A DNA stretch of 42,185 bases. Origin: a virus. The stretch covers positions 1 to 42,185 of the IMG/VR virus record IMGVR_UViG_3300049489_000501; one strand, 5' to 3'. The notes under the pieces were generated by a model, which was not told the origin of the DNA, did not search any database, and saw only the letters and a program-made list of their open reading frames with translations. Positions within the stretch are counted from its first letter, which is position 1. Every line of letters begins with the position of its first letter. Shown one piece after another: positions 16,841 to 25,045 of this stretch. A program made the position numbers and the translations under genes.

Positions 16841-18567
16841 TAGTTAATACCTGCATTCGCAAGACCTAACATCGCACCTAAAGCACTGTCCTCGCCAATC
16901 GGAGTCTGACCTAGATCCTTCGCCGTCGCAGCTGCAGCTTGTGTCATCTGCATTTGCTGAGCTTGTTTCTGAGCCTGAGCCCTTTGACCTCTTATCTCTG
17001 CAACCTCGTCATCAGTTCGAACAATCGAAGGCGGCAAAGAAATCGTGTCAGCATAAACATCTATTATTTGATCTGAGTTTATCTTATCCAATATGCCAGG
17101 ATCAGCCGCAGCTACCTGAGATACAAATCCAGTGAATCTCTCAATCGATGAGATACCAAGTAATTTCTGAGCCTGAGCCATGACAGAAATGTACTCAACC
17201 TTTAGATCCATGCCTTGAATTTCATCAGGAGGAGGGGGTAATAAACCTTGCCTCATGTGAATATCAAAAACAATATCTGTCATCGGATCGAGCAAGTCCT
17301 GATTTAATTGCTCAAGTACTGGACCTAGAGCGAGCAATTTCTCTTCGTGTCTTTCCTCGATCTCACGCGCAGTAATCTGGCGTCGATCAGAGTTTGCCAG
17401 CATTAAAAACAGATCCTCATAAAACGCTCGCTGAATTCTGTTTCTGATCTGATCCTGCTTCATTTCCATCTCTTGAATTCTAAAGTTAATCTCATGAGAT
17501 GGTCTGAAACCTTGCTGCCCTGATACCGTATCAACGTATGTAATATCGCCAGGCAATATGCTGGCAGTTGAATTCTTAAGTGATGTAGGACCTGTCATCG
17601 GAGGTCTAACCATTTTATCAACGGCCTCCATGACTCTTCTCTCTCCATGCTGAAGTTGTTTAATATCCCCCAAGGCATCCATACCTGGACAGCTTGTGCC
17701 GTAAACATCCTCACCTGTCGTCTCCCATCTAGGGCATAAGACAGGAAAATAATCATAGCCGCCAGCCTCTAGCATCCTGTCATCATAGACAGAATCAAGA
17801 CCGCTATTCGTGCCTGACTCATAGTAATAAGAGAGAAACTTTTTAAACTTAGAAAATGGATTGTTCGGATTATAATCCTTGTTCGGCATAATGATGTGAG
17901 TAACATCGATCCATGCCTGATACTGTCCTTGATCATATAAGTTACGGACGTGTGTTGAGAAATTATCCCAAAGATACTTACCTGACTTAGTGTCGCGTTT
18001 ACCGAATTGCTCTACAAGCTGCGCGACTGTCATCCTGAATTCACGCATGAAGGTATTGATTCTTCCGTTCGGCGATTTTGCGATTGAGTATGAGCCTATA
18101 GGAAAGCTCTTTGAATGAATAACTTCGCCAGTAAAATCCTCTTCAATACTAATAGGTGCAGTCCCAAAAACTCCAAGATCACCGTACATGATAGGCAGAA
18201 TGTTATATAGGTTAGATTTAAGATAAGAGGTCGTCATGATCTGTTGAACTTGATCGAGCCATCTTTTTACCGATCCAAATTCTGCAAGGTCTGGATCTGG
18301 CGTGGTGAGACGAAACCACGGTCTTGCAGGTGAAGTGATCCCAGCCATCATTCCAGACCTGAGAGTCCTTGCCGCAAGTGTGGCCGTTGAGTCGATGATC
18401 TTTTGGTTTTTCTTCTCGCCCCTATTCGCATCAGATAAGTTAAACCTGGCACGTCTTGGTAATATGTGATCAGAAATGTCTCGCCAATGAGAAATGAAAG
18501 ATGCCCTCTCACTCTCAAGTTGGTTTTTCATAATGTCGAAATGGTGCCGCTTTGATTTGTAATCCAT
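16840..18567 (-). CDS. Portal (head-to-tail connecting) protein, 575 aa
   Basis: The N-terminus has the helical ESERASFISHWRDISDHILP followed by RRARF, then ARTLRSGMMAGITSPARPWF. A central region has PFSKFKKFLSYYYESG-type strands, QLQHGERRVMEAVDKMVRPP and DQIRNRIQRAFYEDLFLML. These are hallmarks of the podoviral head-tail connector family. The C-terminus is Gln/Ala-rich. Its 575 aa fits the family. One-base TAATG overlaps at both ends tie it to its neighbours. Role: dodecameric portal through which the terminase packages DNA. Confidence 0.92.
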   Translation of the reverse strand: MDYKSKRHHFDIMKNQLESERASFISHWRDISDHILPRRARFNLSDANRGEKKNQKIIDSTATLAARTLRSGMMAGITSPARPWFRLTTPDPDLAEFGSVKRWLDQVQQIMTTSYLKSNLYNILPIMYGDLGVFGTAPISIEEDFTGEVIHSKSFPIGSYSIAKSPNGRINTFMREFRMTVAQLVEQFGKRDTKSGKYLWDNFSTHVRNLYDQGQYQAWIDVTHIIMPNKDYNPNNPFSKFKKFLSYYYESGTNSGLDSVYDDRMLEAGGYDYFPVLCPRWETTGEDVYGTSCPGMDALGDIKQLQHGERRVMEAVDKMVRPPMTGPTSLKNSTASILPGDITYVDTVSGQQGFRPSHEINFRIQEMEMKQDQIRNRIQRAFYEDLFLMLANSDRRQITAREIEERHEEKLLALGPVLEQLNQDLLDPMTDIVFDIHMRQGLLPPPPDEIQGMDLKVEYISVMAQAQKLLGISSIERFTGFVSQVAAADPGILDKINSDQIIDVYADTISLPPSIVRTDDEVAEIRGQRAQAQKQAQQMQMTQAAAATAKDLGQTPIGEDSALGAMLGLANAGIN

Positions 18568-18974
18568 TAGCTACCTAAGAGAGTTTTGCCCGATGCCGCT
18601 GCCTGATCAACAGGAGTGCCAAGGGGTGAGGTTAGAATGGTTGATGCTCGGCCTTTGCCAGCTGCACCTTTTTGTTTGTTTCGAAGTCCTTGAAACTTAT
18701 CTCGGTTAGCGCCCTTCATTTCTTGCTCGGCGATTTGCTGATTTCTTTCCATCTGAGCACGACGAGCAGACTGTTTCTCTGCCTCAGCTGCCTCTCTTGC
18801 CGACTCGCCAGTGATGCCTTTAACAAAGTCATCGCCTGACTTTTTCCATTTCTTTCCCTCTTCAGTTTGATTCAAACCGCCAGTAAACTGAGTCTCAGCT
18901 ACAGGCCTGATAGTTTGATCAATAAAGTTTTGGAATGAATCGAATACACCACCGCCGCCTGAACCGCCGCCCAT
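18567..18974 (-). CDS. Gly-rich small protein upstream of portal, 135 aa
   Basis: Begins MGGGSGGGGVFDSFQNFIDQ, continues with a long charged helix rich in Glu/Gln/Arg/Lys (residues 55-100) and ends with STILTSPLGT and a C-terminal KTLLGS. The 'TSPLG....KTLLG' ending is often seen in small proteins next to podoviral portals. No catalytic motif. It is coupled by TAATG overlaps to the HNH gene upstream and the portal downstream. It may be a head-assembly cofactor, but this is not shown. Confidence 0.6.
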   Translation of the reverse strand: MGGGSGGGGVFDSFQNFIDQTIRPVAETQFTGGLNQTEEGKKWKKSGDDFVKGITGESAREAAEAEKQSARRAQMERNQQIAEQEMKGANRDKFQGLRNKQKGAAGKGRASTILTSPLGTPVDQAAASGKTLLGS

Positions 18975-19396
18975 TATCTGCTCCTTGTTTTTATTTTATA
19001 AGCCCTGTCGCAAGCTTTACAAGCGCGCTCTTTGCCGTTGTTTTTATATCTTGTGTTTTCTTCGTTATACTCGTGCCCATTTTGACAATGAGTTTTTCTT
19101 GAGCTTGCATGTCTTTTTTTTCGAACTGAATCATCGATGTTATCTTTATTGTCTCCAAGGAATAAATGGTCTGGATTTACACACGCAGGAGTATCGCACT
19201 TGTGACATACGAATAATCCATCTGGTATTTCTCCTTTGTGCAATAACCAAGAGACTCGATGTGCTTTTTGTTTTTTAGAAAAGAAACCAATCTCACCATA
19301 GCCTTTATAGTGAAGTCGCCCAGCCCATAACCAACATCCAGTATTTGGTTCAGGCATGATCTTATCGAAAAAATCATCTGGCGTATTTACGTTCAC
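18974..19396 (-). CDS. HNH endonuclease, 140 aa
   Basis: N-terminal GCWLWAGRLHYKGYGEIGF and AHRVSW (H46, R47), then VCHKCDTPACVNPDHLFLG (C64, H65, C67, C72, N74, H77), the HNH/zinc core of phage homing-type endonucleases, followed by DNKDNIDDS. The C-terminal C-x3-GHEY and CKAC could bind a second zinc. The start is GTG 19396, overlapping the acetyltransferase stop (TAGTG). HNH proteins near terminase can assist packaging, but this one looks like the selfish, freestanding homing type inserted cleanly in the operon. Confidence 0.85.
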   Translation of the reverse strand: MNVNTPDDFFDKIMPEPNTGCWLWAGRLHYKGYGEIGFFSKKQKAHRVSWLLHKGEIPDGLFVCHKCDTPACVNPDHLFLGDNKDNIDDSVRKKRHASSRKTHCQNGHEYNEENTRYKNNGKERACKACDRAYKIKTRSR

Positions 19397-19854
19397 TAAA
19401 ACCTCTTTCCCATTAAAACATCGACTTCACTATAGCCGCATCTGTAAAGCATTTTTCTATACGCTTGGCCCTGAGATACAGGGGCACCACATAAAATATA
19501 TTTAGCGCCCTTTGATCTTAAAGCATTCTCTGCATATCCGAGTAAGAACGGAGCAACACAAGACTTCGTTTTTCTGTGCTCAGGACTTACATAGATCACA
19601 TCTTGGTAGGCCTGAAACGCATTAACGTGAGGATGTTTATTAAGAAAAAATGCCGTGTATCCTACGATCTTTCCCTCAACGCTTGCCGTGAAACATGGAT
19701 AAAAACCAGAGTCATTCATCTTAAACAAAAACTCTTTGTTTAAATCGAATTCATTATTGTTATGCCATGACGATTCTTTAAAGTTACTGGTAAGCATCTG
19801 CTCGATCTCATGATAAACTTCAGAGAATTTCACTTCTTTAATTTCAACATCCAT
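19396..19854 (-). CDS. GNAT-family N-acetyltransferase, 152 aa
   Basis: GNAT fold pattern: N-terminal strand-helix, then VEGKIVGYTAFFLN (beta 2-3), QDVIYVSPEHRKTKSCVAPF (beta 4 and the acetyl-CoA pyrophosphate loop, here a degenerate R-x-x-x-x-C), and a C-terminal GYSEVDVLMGKRF. The protein is 152 aa, a normal single-domain length. Such genes are common between terminase and portal in podoviruses; the acceptor is unknown. The ATG at 19854 has no clear RBS, and a 41-nt gap separates it from the terminase stop. Confidence 0.78.
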   Translation of the reverse strand: MDVEIKEVKFSEVYHEIEQMLTSNFKESSWHNNNEFDLNKEFLFKMNDSGFYPCFTASVEGKIVGYTAFFLNKHPHVNAFQAYQDVIYVSPEHRKTKSCVAPFLLGYAENALRSKGAKYILCGAPVSQGQAYRKMLYRCGYSEVDVLMGKRF

Positions 19855-19895
19855 CGAGTTAAATCGTGTTTTAATTATTCACATTAATCAACGAC

Positions 19896-21311
19896 TTATT
19901 TGTACTCTGTCGGATCATACTCGGACTTTAGACGAGGAGTCTTATTCATAATCATTTGATCGAATGAGCCAGGTGCCTCATCAATTGCAAAGGTTAGACA
20001 TAATGCGTCGGCAAGATCTGGGGAAAAACCAAGGCGCTCTTTAATGAGATCCTTTGATTCAAGCTGAAACTTACCGTTCTGAAATGTGTACTGAGGTGCC
20101 GTGAGTTCGCGCTGAAGTTCTGGCATGTTCGGTATCCAGCCGCCTCGCTTAATCCAGTCGGCCATTTTAAACCACATCTCTGAGCGTTTGTTAAAGTATG
20201 CAGGATCGTTCGCCTTACCAGAGAAGTGAATCTCTAATGGAGATCCCCCAGCTTGCAACATCTGATCGACAACGCCTGAGCCATAGCCGCCAGTGCCATC
20301 AACGAATTCAATCTCTGATCCCCATTTATTCTTTGCAGACATAACCCTTGCTGCAATCTCTTGAGTCCTCGCGCCTTGCATGATGACTGGCTTAAATGCT
20401 CTTAACCCCTGGCGTGGGAATATAACCGTTCGATCAACGCCGAAACGAGCCACGTCAACGCCAAGCCTTTTCTGTGCCCACATATAATCCTTCTCATGAT
20501 ACGCACGTTGCATCGCCATTGAGACCTCATGAGGGCCAAGTAATGAATTGATAGAAGAGGGGGGAAATCTGCCGAGGACGTTGACGATATACCATGGAGA
20601 GTCTGCACCATACTTGTCTCTCTGTTCGATTGCCCACTGAAGAGAGACTCTGGTTGAGCGCTTAGGATTATCAGGATCAGATGTGATCTCGGTCACATGC
20701 CAGAGGTGCCGCTCGTTCGTTGCTGCCCTATAGAGAGGACCTTCGAGATGCGTAGGATTACCTGCCATGATGATCTTAGTTTCGATACCAGATGCAAGAC
20801 CTGCCTCAGCTGCGGCCATAACACCGTCCGGAATGCCGCCTACTTCGTCCAATACAAAAAGGACATAATCGGCGTGGATGCCTGCAAGGCTGTCCGCTTG
20901 TGAGCTTGAATCGCCAGACCTTGACCATGTACGAGCAGACATAAACCAAGTCTCAGGATAGTCGCGATTAAAGATGCGAGTCTTAGTCCATTCGAATTGT
21001 GTTTTCAGTAATGGTGATACGTTTAACCACTTTGCCATCTCGGTCCATAGACCATCGGCTAAGTTGTCATACGATATAGAGGTCGCAACGATTTTAGGAT
21101 GAGGACGAGTAAGCAGAAAGTTCCATGCGCACCATGATAAGAGGGCCGTCTTACCTGTACCCTTTGAGGACTGAAGTGCTACACGGTTTGTTTTTGCAAA
21201 CGCTGCAAGTACATCGCATTGCCAGTTGTCTGGCTCGATACCAAATACCTCACGCACGAATGAGACTGGATCTCGTTTCCATTTATCAAGGACTGCGGCT
21301 GAATTACTCAC
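19896..21311 (-). CDS. terL: Terminase large subunit, 471 aa
   Basis: N-terminal ATPase with Walker A SSKGTGKT (residues 48-55) and Walker B LFVLDE (151-156). The C-terminal RNase H-like nuclease has the acidic RLGVDVARFGVDRTV, EFVDGTGGYGSGVVD and DLADALCLTFA motifs. Length fits the family (about 450-500 aa). It overlaps the small-subunit gene by 8 nt, as usual for a packaging pair. It acts with the portal to translocate DNA into the prohead and cut it. Confidence 0.93.
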   Translation of the reverse strand: MSNSAAVLDKWKRDPVSFVREVFGIEPDNWQCDVLAAFAKTNRVALQSSKGTGKTALLSWCAWNFLLTRPHPKIVATSISYDNLADGLWTEMAKWLNVSPLLKTQFEWTKTRIFNRDYPETWFMSARTWSRSGDSSSQADSLAGIHADYVLFVLDEVGGIPDGVMAAAEAGLASGIETKIIMAGNPTHLEGPLYRAATNERHLWHVTEITSDPDNPKRSTRVSLQWAIEQRDKYGADSPWYIVNVLGRFPPSSINSLLGPHEVSMAMQRAYHEKDYMWAQKRLGVDVARFGVDRTVIFPRQGLRAFKPVIMQGARTQEIAARVMSAKNKWGSEIEFVDGTGGYGSGVVDQMLQAGGSPLEIHFSGKANDPAYFNKRSEMWFKMADWIKRGGWIPNMPELQRELTAPQYTFQNGKFQLESKDLIKERLGFSPDLADALCLTFAIDEAPGSFDQMIMNKTPRLKSEYDPTEYK

Positions 21312-21849
21312 CCTTTGATTTCTGCGTACTCATGATGAGATCGTCAAGAGTTACCTTGCCAGTATGCTCGACCTGCTCAGTCAATAGCTTTAAGTTCTTA
21401 GCCTGCATCTCAATAGCACGGACTTTATCGACGAACTTAATTTTCTTCATAATGCCTGTCTGGATTTTCTCTTGGCCTTTGCCTTCAAAGAGATCAGCCA
21501 CGTCCATACCGACAACAGCTTTAGCGACTTCATCTGGCCAGTCTTTCGGGGCAAGTACTGAGCCATCCTCAGCAAGGATTTTTCTAATGTCGAAGTAAGA
21601 GAGTTCGCGCATTTCGCGAAGTACTTTTTCTTTAGCCCATTCTTTACGTTCTTCAAGGGCCTCGTCATATAGTTTTTTTCTTGGCAAGTCTTGTTTTATC
21701 CAACGCATAATGTCGCAGTATTGGATCTTACTCAGCGCAGCAATGTCGATGACTGAGCCTCCATTTGCCACATGTCTACAAATTTTATTTATGAGTTCTG
21801 GGTCTGAAAAAAAGATATATTCTTTGTCGATTTGAGTAAGTTCTGCCAT
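21304..21849 (-). CDS. terS: Terminase small subunit-like DNA-binding protein, 181 aa
   Basis: N-terminal helix-turn-helix pattern (NKICRHVANGGSVIDIAAL...YCDIMRWIKQD, about residues 20-55), then a charged helical middle with EERKEWAKEKVLREMRELS, and a C-terminal LLTEQVEHTGKVTLDDL. This matches phage small terminases that recognise packaging sites. It is directly upstream of terL and is the first gene of the late block. The ATG at 21849 has no Shine-Dalgarno sequence; see the candidate promoter at 21849-21914. Confidence 0.8.
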   Translation of the reverse strand: MAELTQIDKEYIFFSDPELINKICRHVANGGSVIDIAALSKIQYCDIMRWIKQDLPRKKLYDEALEERKEWAKEKVLREMRELSYFDIRKILAEDGSVLAPKDWPDEVAKAVVGMDVADLFEGKGQEKIQTGIMKKIKFVDKVRAIEMQAKNLKLLTEQVEHTGKVTLDDLIMSTQKSKGE

Positions 21850-21914
21850 GTGAAAAATCTGTCATGATCTTAAAGGTCGGTCAATACTTGTCTACGCATC
21901 TACGGGTCTACGGC
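21849..21914 (-). promoter_or_regulatory. Candidate late promoter with activator-like octamer array
   Basis: On the minus strand there is TTGACC (21884-21879), a 17-bp spacer and CAGATT (21861-21856), a weak -10. Transcription would start at about 21849, the A of the terS ATG. Just upstream of the -35 are three octamers at 8-bp spacing (TCTACGCA, TCTACGGG and TCTACGGC on the plus strand, 21891-21914), i.e. CGTAGA on the minus strand, at about -42 to -65 where activators bind. The boxes and repeats are seen; the function is inferred. Confidence 0.45.
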
Positions 21915-22131
21915 TAAAAGTCCATATAGCTCAGAGATTTTATAATCTATACCCCTAACGAGCTAAGTAGTTGATGCGCGGTGCGTCATTTTACCAATAC
22001 CTATCATCTCTCTTTTTTTATATATGTTATAAAATAGGAGTAGACAGAGTAGACAGAGTAACCTACTTGAAATCATTAAGGAATTCTGTCTACTTGTGTC
22101 TACGGCGTCTACCCGTCTTATCTACGGGTAG
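21890..22131. promoter_or_regulatory. GTAGAY repeat array at the early/late junction (operator or iteron region)
   Basis: Intergenic stretch 21850-22173 (324 bp) has no gene. It holds nine GTAGAY (= RTCTAC) motifs: three at 21891, 21899 and 21907 (8-bp period); two in the opposite orientation at 22040 and 22049 (9-bp period, GTAGACAGA twice); and four at 22089, 22099, 22108 and 22121. The last pair lies in a perfect inverted repeat CTACCCG/CGGGTAG (22109-22115/22125-22131, 9-bp loop). An AT-rich segment (about 22010-22035) and a TATAAT (21941-21946) lie between the clusters. It could be an operator array, a replication origin or a packaging site. Confidence 0.6.
22025..22033 (+). promoter_or_regulatory. 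Candidate rightward promoter (extended -10)
   Basis: TGTTATAAA is an extended -10 (TGn followed by TATAAA) in an AT-rich run with no good -35. Transcription would start near 22040, exactly at the two GTAGACAGA repeats, and read into the 77-aa plus-strand gene after a leader of about 130 nt. Repeats at the start site would suit repression. Confidence 0.4.
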
Positions 22132-22173
22132 CTTTTGCTCAAGTTTATAGCAAACTAGACCGACAAGTTTAGT

Positions 22174-22407
22174 ATGCAAAGCGTTAGATTAGTCCATACA
22201 ATGTGGTATAAAGTGATCGTAATGATGGGTGAAAACGGTAAGCCTGGCACATCTCATGCGTTCATGCGCGTAGATGACGAGCCAGCTGATGACGTTATTA
22301 TTATGTTACAGAAATTAAAGTCGTTGTCTAAGTGCGAATGGTATGTTAATTCTGAAGGTTTTCTTGAGTGCCATATACCTTTAGCCAACGAAAAATCAGT
22401 GTCTTAA
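22174..22407 (+). CDS. Small plus-strand protein at the early/late junction, 77 aa
   Basis: Unrecognised. Sequence has a beta-alpha-beta look: MWYKVIVMMGENGKPGTSHAF, MRVDDEPADDVIIMLQKLKS, KCEWYVNSEGFLECHIPL. No HTH motif and no membrane segment. Start could be ATG 22174 or, perhaps better, ATG 22201 (68 aa); neither has a Shine-Dalgarno sequence. It is the only plus-strand gene near the control region and ends 1 nt before the primase-helicase gene that converges on it. Placement suggests a small regulator or accessory protein, but that is not shown. Confidence 0.55.
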   Translation: MQSVRLVHTMWYKVIVMMGENGKPGTSHAFMRVDDEPADDVIIMLQKLKSLSKCEWYVNSEGFLECHIPLANEKSVS

Positions 22408-22408
22408 A

Positions 22409-24622
22409 CTAAATATTTTTTCGCCAAATTTTATATGATTTTCTCTGCCTATCTTTAGACACAACTTGCTCATACCCCAGTGCCTTTAAAGATCTCGCGA
22501 TAGACTTTGATGCCTTCATATCAAGTCTTGAGGGATCACCATTTAAACAGTCAATCCATACCTCAGCAGTCGTGAAACTCTCTTTCCTGCCCTCCCAAGG
22601 TTTATTCGGATTACCCCTCTCAAGCCATTCAGCAATGATCTCCTCATAGGGATCAGCCTCTCTACGCGCCTCTTGTTCATCCTTTGCCTGCTCAGGCACA
22701 TCGTACCAAGTCTCTCCATTAAGATAAGCCCGATAAGCCTCAGCAAATAACTGATCCCTATTCTCTTTAATGTACTCAGTATCGCAGACCGTAACCTTAA
22801 TGGGCCAAAACCTGCGAGCCCCTGTCTCATCCTGAAGGTACTTATCTTTGTTCGTTGTACCCACAAAGACGCAAGTTCTCGGGGCCTCAATTGGCTCACG
22901 TCCATACGGCGGCCTGAAGTAATCAACAGCGCACGAGAGTTTTTTCTTAATAAGCGTGTTATCTGATTTTCGAAACTGATCAAGCTCGCCAAACTCGACG
23001 ATCATCTTTCCTAATAACCCATGCTCAAAGTCTTTTGAATCAAGGTTACTCTGTGCCTCGGTAAAGTACTTACCCCCTAAGATCTGTAGCGACGTTGATT
23101 TAAACGTACCTTGCGAGCCCTCAAGAATAACCATGGTATCAACCTTACAGCCTGGCTCCATGATCCTCGCAGCAATTGATATAAAAAAGTTTCGCCCTAT
23201 CGCAAGCGAGTAATCGCTGCCCTCGGCCCCCATGGCTCTTATAAAAAACTCTGAGATCCTTGGACTTCCATCCCATTTAAGAGATCTCATCCAGTCCTGA
23301 ACTTCGTTTCGTCTGTTTAAATACGCAGCCTCTCTAATGCCATCAATGACCGTAGACTTTGGGATCTTGGTAAGCTCATACGCAGACTGAAGGCGAGTCA
23401 TAACTTGAATATCTAATAAGTCAGACCATATCCTTCGCGGCCCATTCCAGGTCGTGTAAATTTTCTGAGTAAACTCCTCAAAGAATATCTGCCCCTTAAA
23501 CTCAGGCATATTGTAAATAATCTTTGCCACATTAAACGCATTTAAAATAATCTTTCCATTTGATGAGGACTTAAGGCCGAGGTTTATATAGGTTAAGTGA
23601 AGGTTATTTGAAACCTGGACCTCGTCTGGATTGTCTTGAGGTTTATCCTGAGTGCTGGGAGTTTCTTTATCCATTACCTCAACAAGCTCAGGCTTAAGGC
23701 ATGTCTTAACAAGAGGCTTTGCCCAGGCAACAAACGAGTCATGAGTCATCCCTTCAGCAAGCGCATCGGCTGCGTCCCATCCCCCATCTCTATCTGTCAT
23801 GATAACCTTTACCTCTTGGCAGATCTCAATCAGGATTGATGAGAGTCTTGCCATGCAGGTATCTCCGGCCTCATCAGCGTCGGGCCATAGGATAACCTTT
23901 CGGCCCCTTAATACAGTCCAGTCAGCCTTTGATACAGACTGAGCCCCAGACGGCCAGGACGTTGTTATATAGGCGCTCGTGATCTTTGCCGCAGCGTCGG
24001 CAGCCTTCTCACCCTCGGCTATTAGGATGGGTTTATCTGAGTTTTTAAAGATCACATCCAGGTTATAAATAGGCCTTGGATCTGGCCACATCCTATTAAC
24101 CCAAAGGCCAGAGGATGAATAAGACAAAGGTCTGAATTCTTTGTATGGCTTACCGTCTTTATCTTTCAGGTCATACCTAAGCACATAAAATAAAGGATCA
24201 CCTTGACCGTCTCTGTAGCACCATGTATAGGTTGGCGCAGATCCTAATAGGATTTGTTGTGGGGGGCTGGCGTTCGTCGGTGGTTTGATGATAGCTGGCC
24301 TTTCTTTTTTGACCACCGGATAGTTATGTTTCGGGGTTTTAATCTCACCCAAAAACCTGTCTGATAATTCCTTTAAAGCCTGTCCGTTGTTTATATTTTT
24401 AATCTTGGAATAAAGAGAGACAATGTCAGATCCTTTTTCCCCAGATGCAAAATCTGCCCAGACTCCTGTCCTTAAATTAAATGAAAACGACTGGCCCTTA
24501 CCTCCTGAGATCGTCGAGGCCCTGTACTCTGTGCCCCTGACTTCACCGCCAGGGCATATCTCAAATAGAATAGAATCTTGATAAGGCTTTAATGCCTCAA
24601 CCTTTGATTTAAAATCCATCAT
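22409..24622 (-). CDS. Primase-helicase with Toprim and VirE-type ATPase domains, 737 aa
   Basis: Likely replication initiator/helicase. An N-terminal primase-like region (about residues 20-95) has FSFNLRTGVWADFASGEKGSDI. A Toprim fold follows with IAEGEKAADAA (201-211) and WPDADEAG (246-253). The C-terminal half carries a Walker A EGSQGTFKST (501-510) and Walker B region MIVEFGELDQF (540-550), as in virulence-associated E / superfamily-3-like phage helicases, with TCVFVGTTNKDKYLQD and GARRFWPI following, typical of the family. No DNA polymerase is encoded, so host polymerase would copy DNA unwound and primed by this protein. It is the last gene of the early operon. Confidence 0.85.
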   Translation of the reverse strand: MMDFKSKVEALKPYQDSILFEICPGGEVRGTEYRASTISGGKGQSFSFNLRTGVWADFASGEKGSDIVSLYSKIKNINNGQALKELSDRFLGEIKTPKHNYPVVKKERPAIIKPPTNASPPQQILLGSAPTYTWCYRDGQGDPLFYVLRYDLKDKDGKPYKEFRPLSYSSSGLWVNRMWPDPRPIYNLDVIFKNSDKPILIAEGEKAADAAAKITSAYITTSWPSGAQSVSKADWTVLRGRKVILWPDADEAGDTCMARLSSILIEICQEVKVIMTDRDGGWDAADALAEGMTHDSFVAWAKPLVKTCLKPELVEVMDKETPSTQDKPQDNPDEVQVSNNLHLTYINLGLKSSSNGKIILNAFNVAKIIYNMPEFKGQIFFEEFTQKIYTTWNGPRRIWSDLLDIQVMTRLQSAYELTKIPKSTVIDGIREAAYLNRRNEVQDWMRSLKWDGSPRISEFFIRAMGAEGSDYSLAIGRNFFISIAARIMEPGCKVDTMVILEGSQGTFKSTSLQILGGKYFTEAQSNLDSKDFEHGLLGKMIVEFGELDQFRKSDNTLIKKKLSCAVDYFRPPYGREPIEAPRTCVFVGTTNKDKYLQDETGARRFWPIKVTVCDTEYIKENRDQLFAEAYRAYLNGETWYDVPEQAKDEQEARREADPYEEIIAEWLERGNPNKPWEGRKESFTTAEVWIDCLNGDPSRLDMKASKSIARSLKALGYEQVVSKDRQRKSYKIWRKNI

Positions 24623-24626
24623 AGAT

Positions 24627-25022
24627 TTAACCTAAGTCATCAGTTGAGTATGCGATTTTGCCGATGCCGCCAGCTTTATTCACGGCCTCAATAAATCTTA
24701 TTTGATCCTCTGTTGCTTTATGCCCTAGTGTCTTGCACTCAATGGCCGTAAAGATTGCAACGGTTTTCCCTACCATGTCGGGAGTAATTGTTTTCCTCGT
24801 CCATCCGATCATGTCAGATGAGCCCTTACAAAGACCTGCATGAAGAGGTCTTGCATTTTTAATGACGACATCCTGGGGTGACAAGCGAACAGATGTTTCC
24901 ATAGGAGGTTTAAAGAACTTGGCCCCCACCCAGCCAAATCCAGTATTCTGCCGAAAGATCCTATCCCCCCGCTCGGTAAAAAAATACTGAACTTTCTTTA
25001 TCAGATCTTGCTCGCTTGCCAT
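24627..25022 (-). CDS. VRR-NUC-domain nuclease, 131 aa
   Basis: The stand-alone VRR-NUC pattern is seen: N-terminal DLIKKVQYFFTERGDRIFRQN, KGSSDMIGW (D70), AIECKT (E95, K97) and a following EDQIRFIEAVNKAGGIG. D70, E95 and K97 form a PD-(D/E)XK active site. ATG 25022 (MASEQDL...) is preferred to the TTG at 25034 because GGGGG lies about 5 nt upstream of it. Such nucleases are usually near a helicase gene and act on branched or flap DNA. It follows the DExH helicase by 23 nt and precedes the primase-helicase by 4 nt. Confidence 0.85.
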   Translation of the reverse strand: MASEQDLIKKVQYFFTERGDRIFRQNTGFGWVGAKFFKPPMETSVRLSPQDVVIKNARPLHAGLCKGSSDMIGWTRKTITPDMVGKTVAIFTAIECKTLGHKATEDQIRFIEAVNKAGGIGKIAYSTDDLG

Positions 25023-25045
25023 CCATGCCCCCAACTAAACAGATG

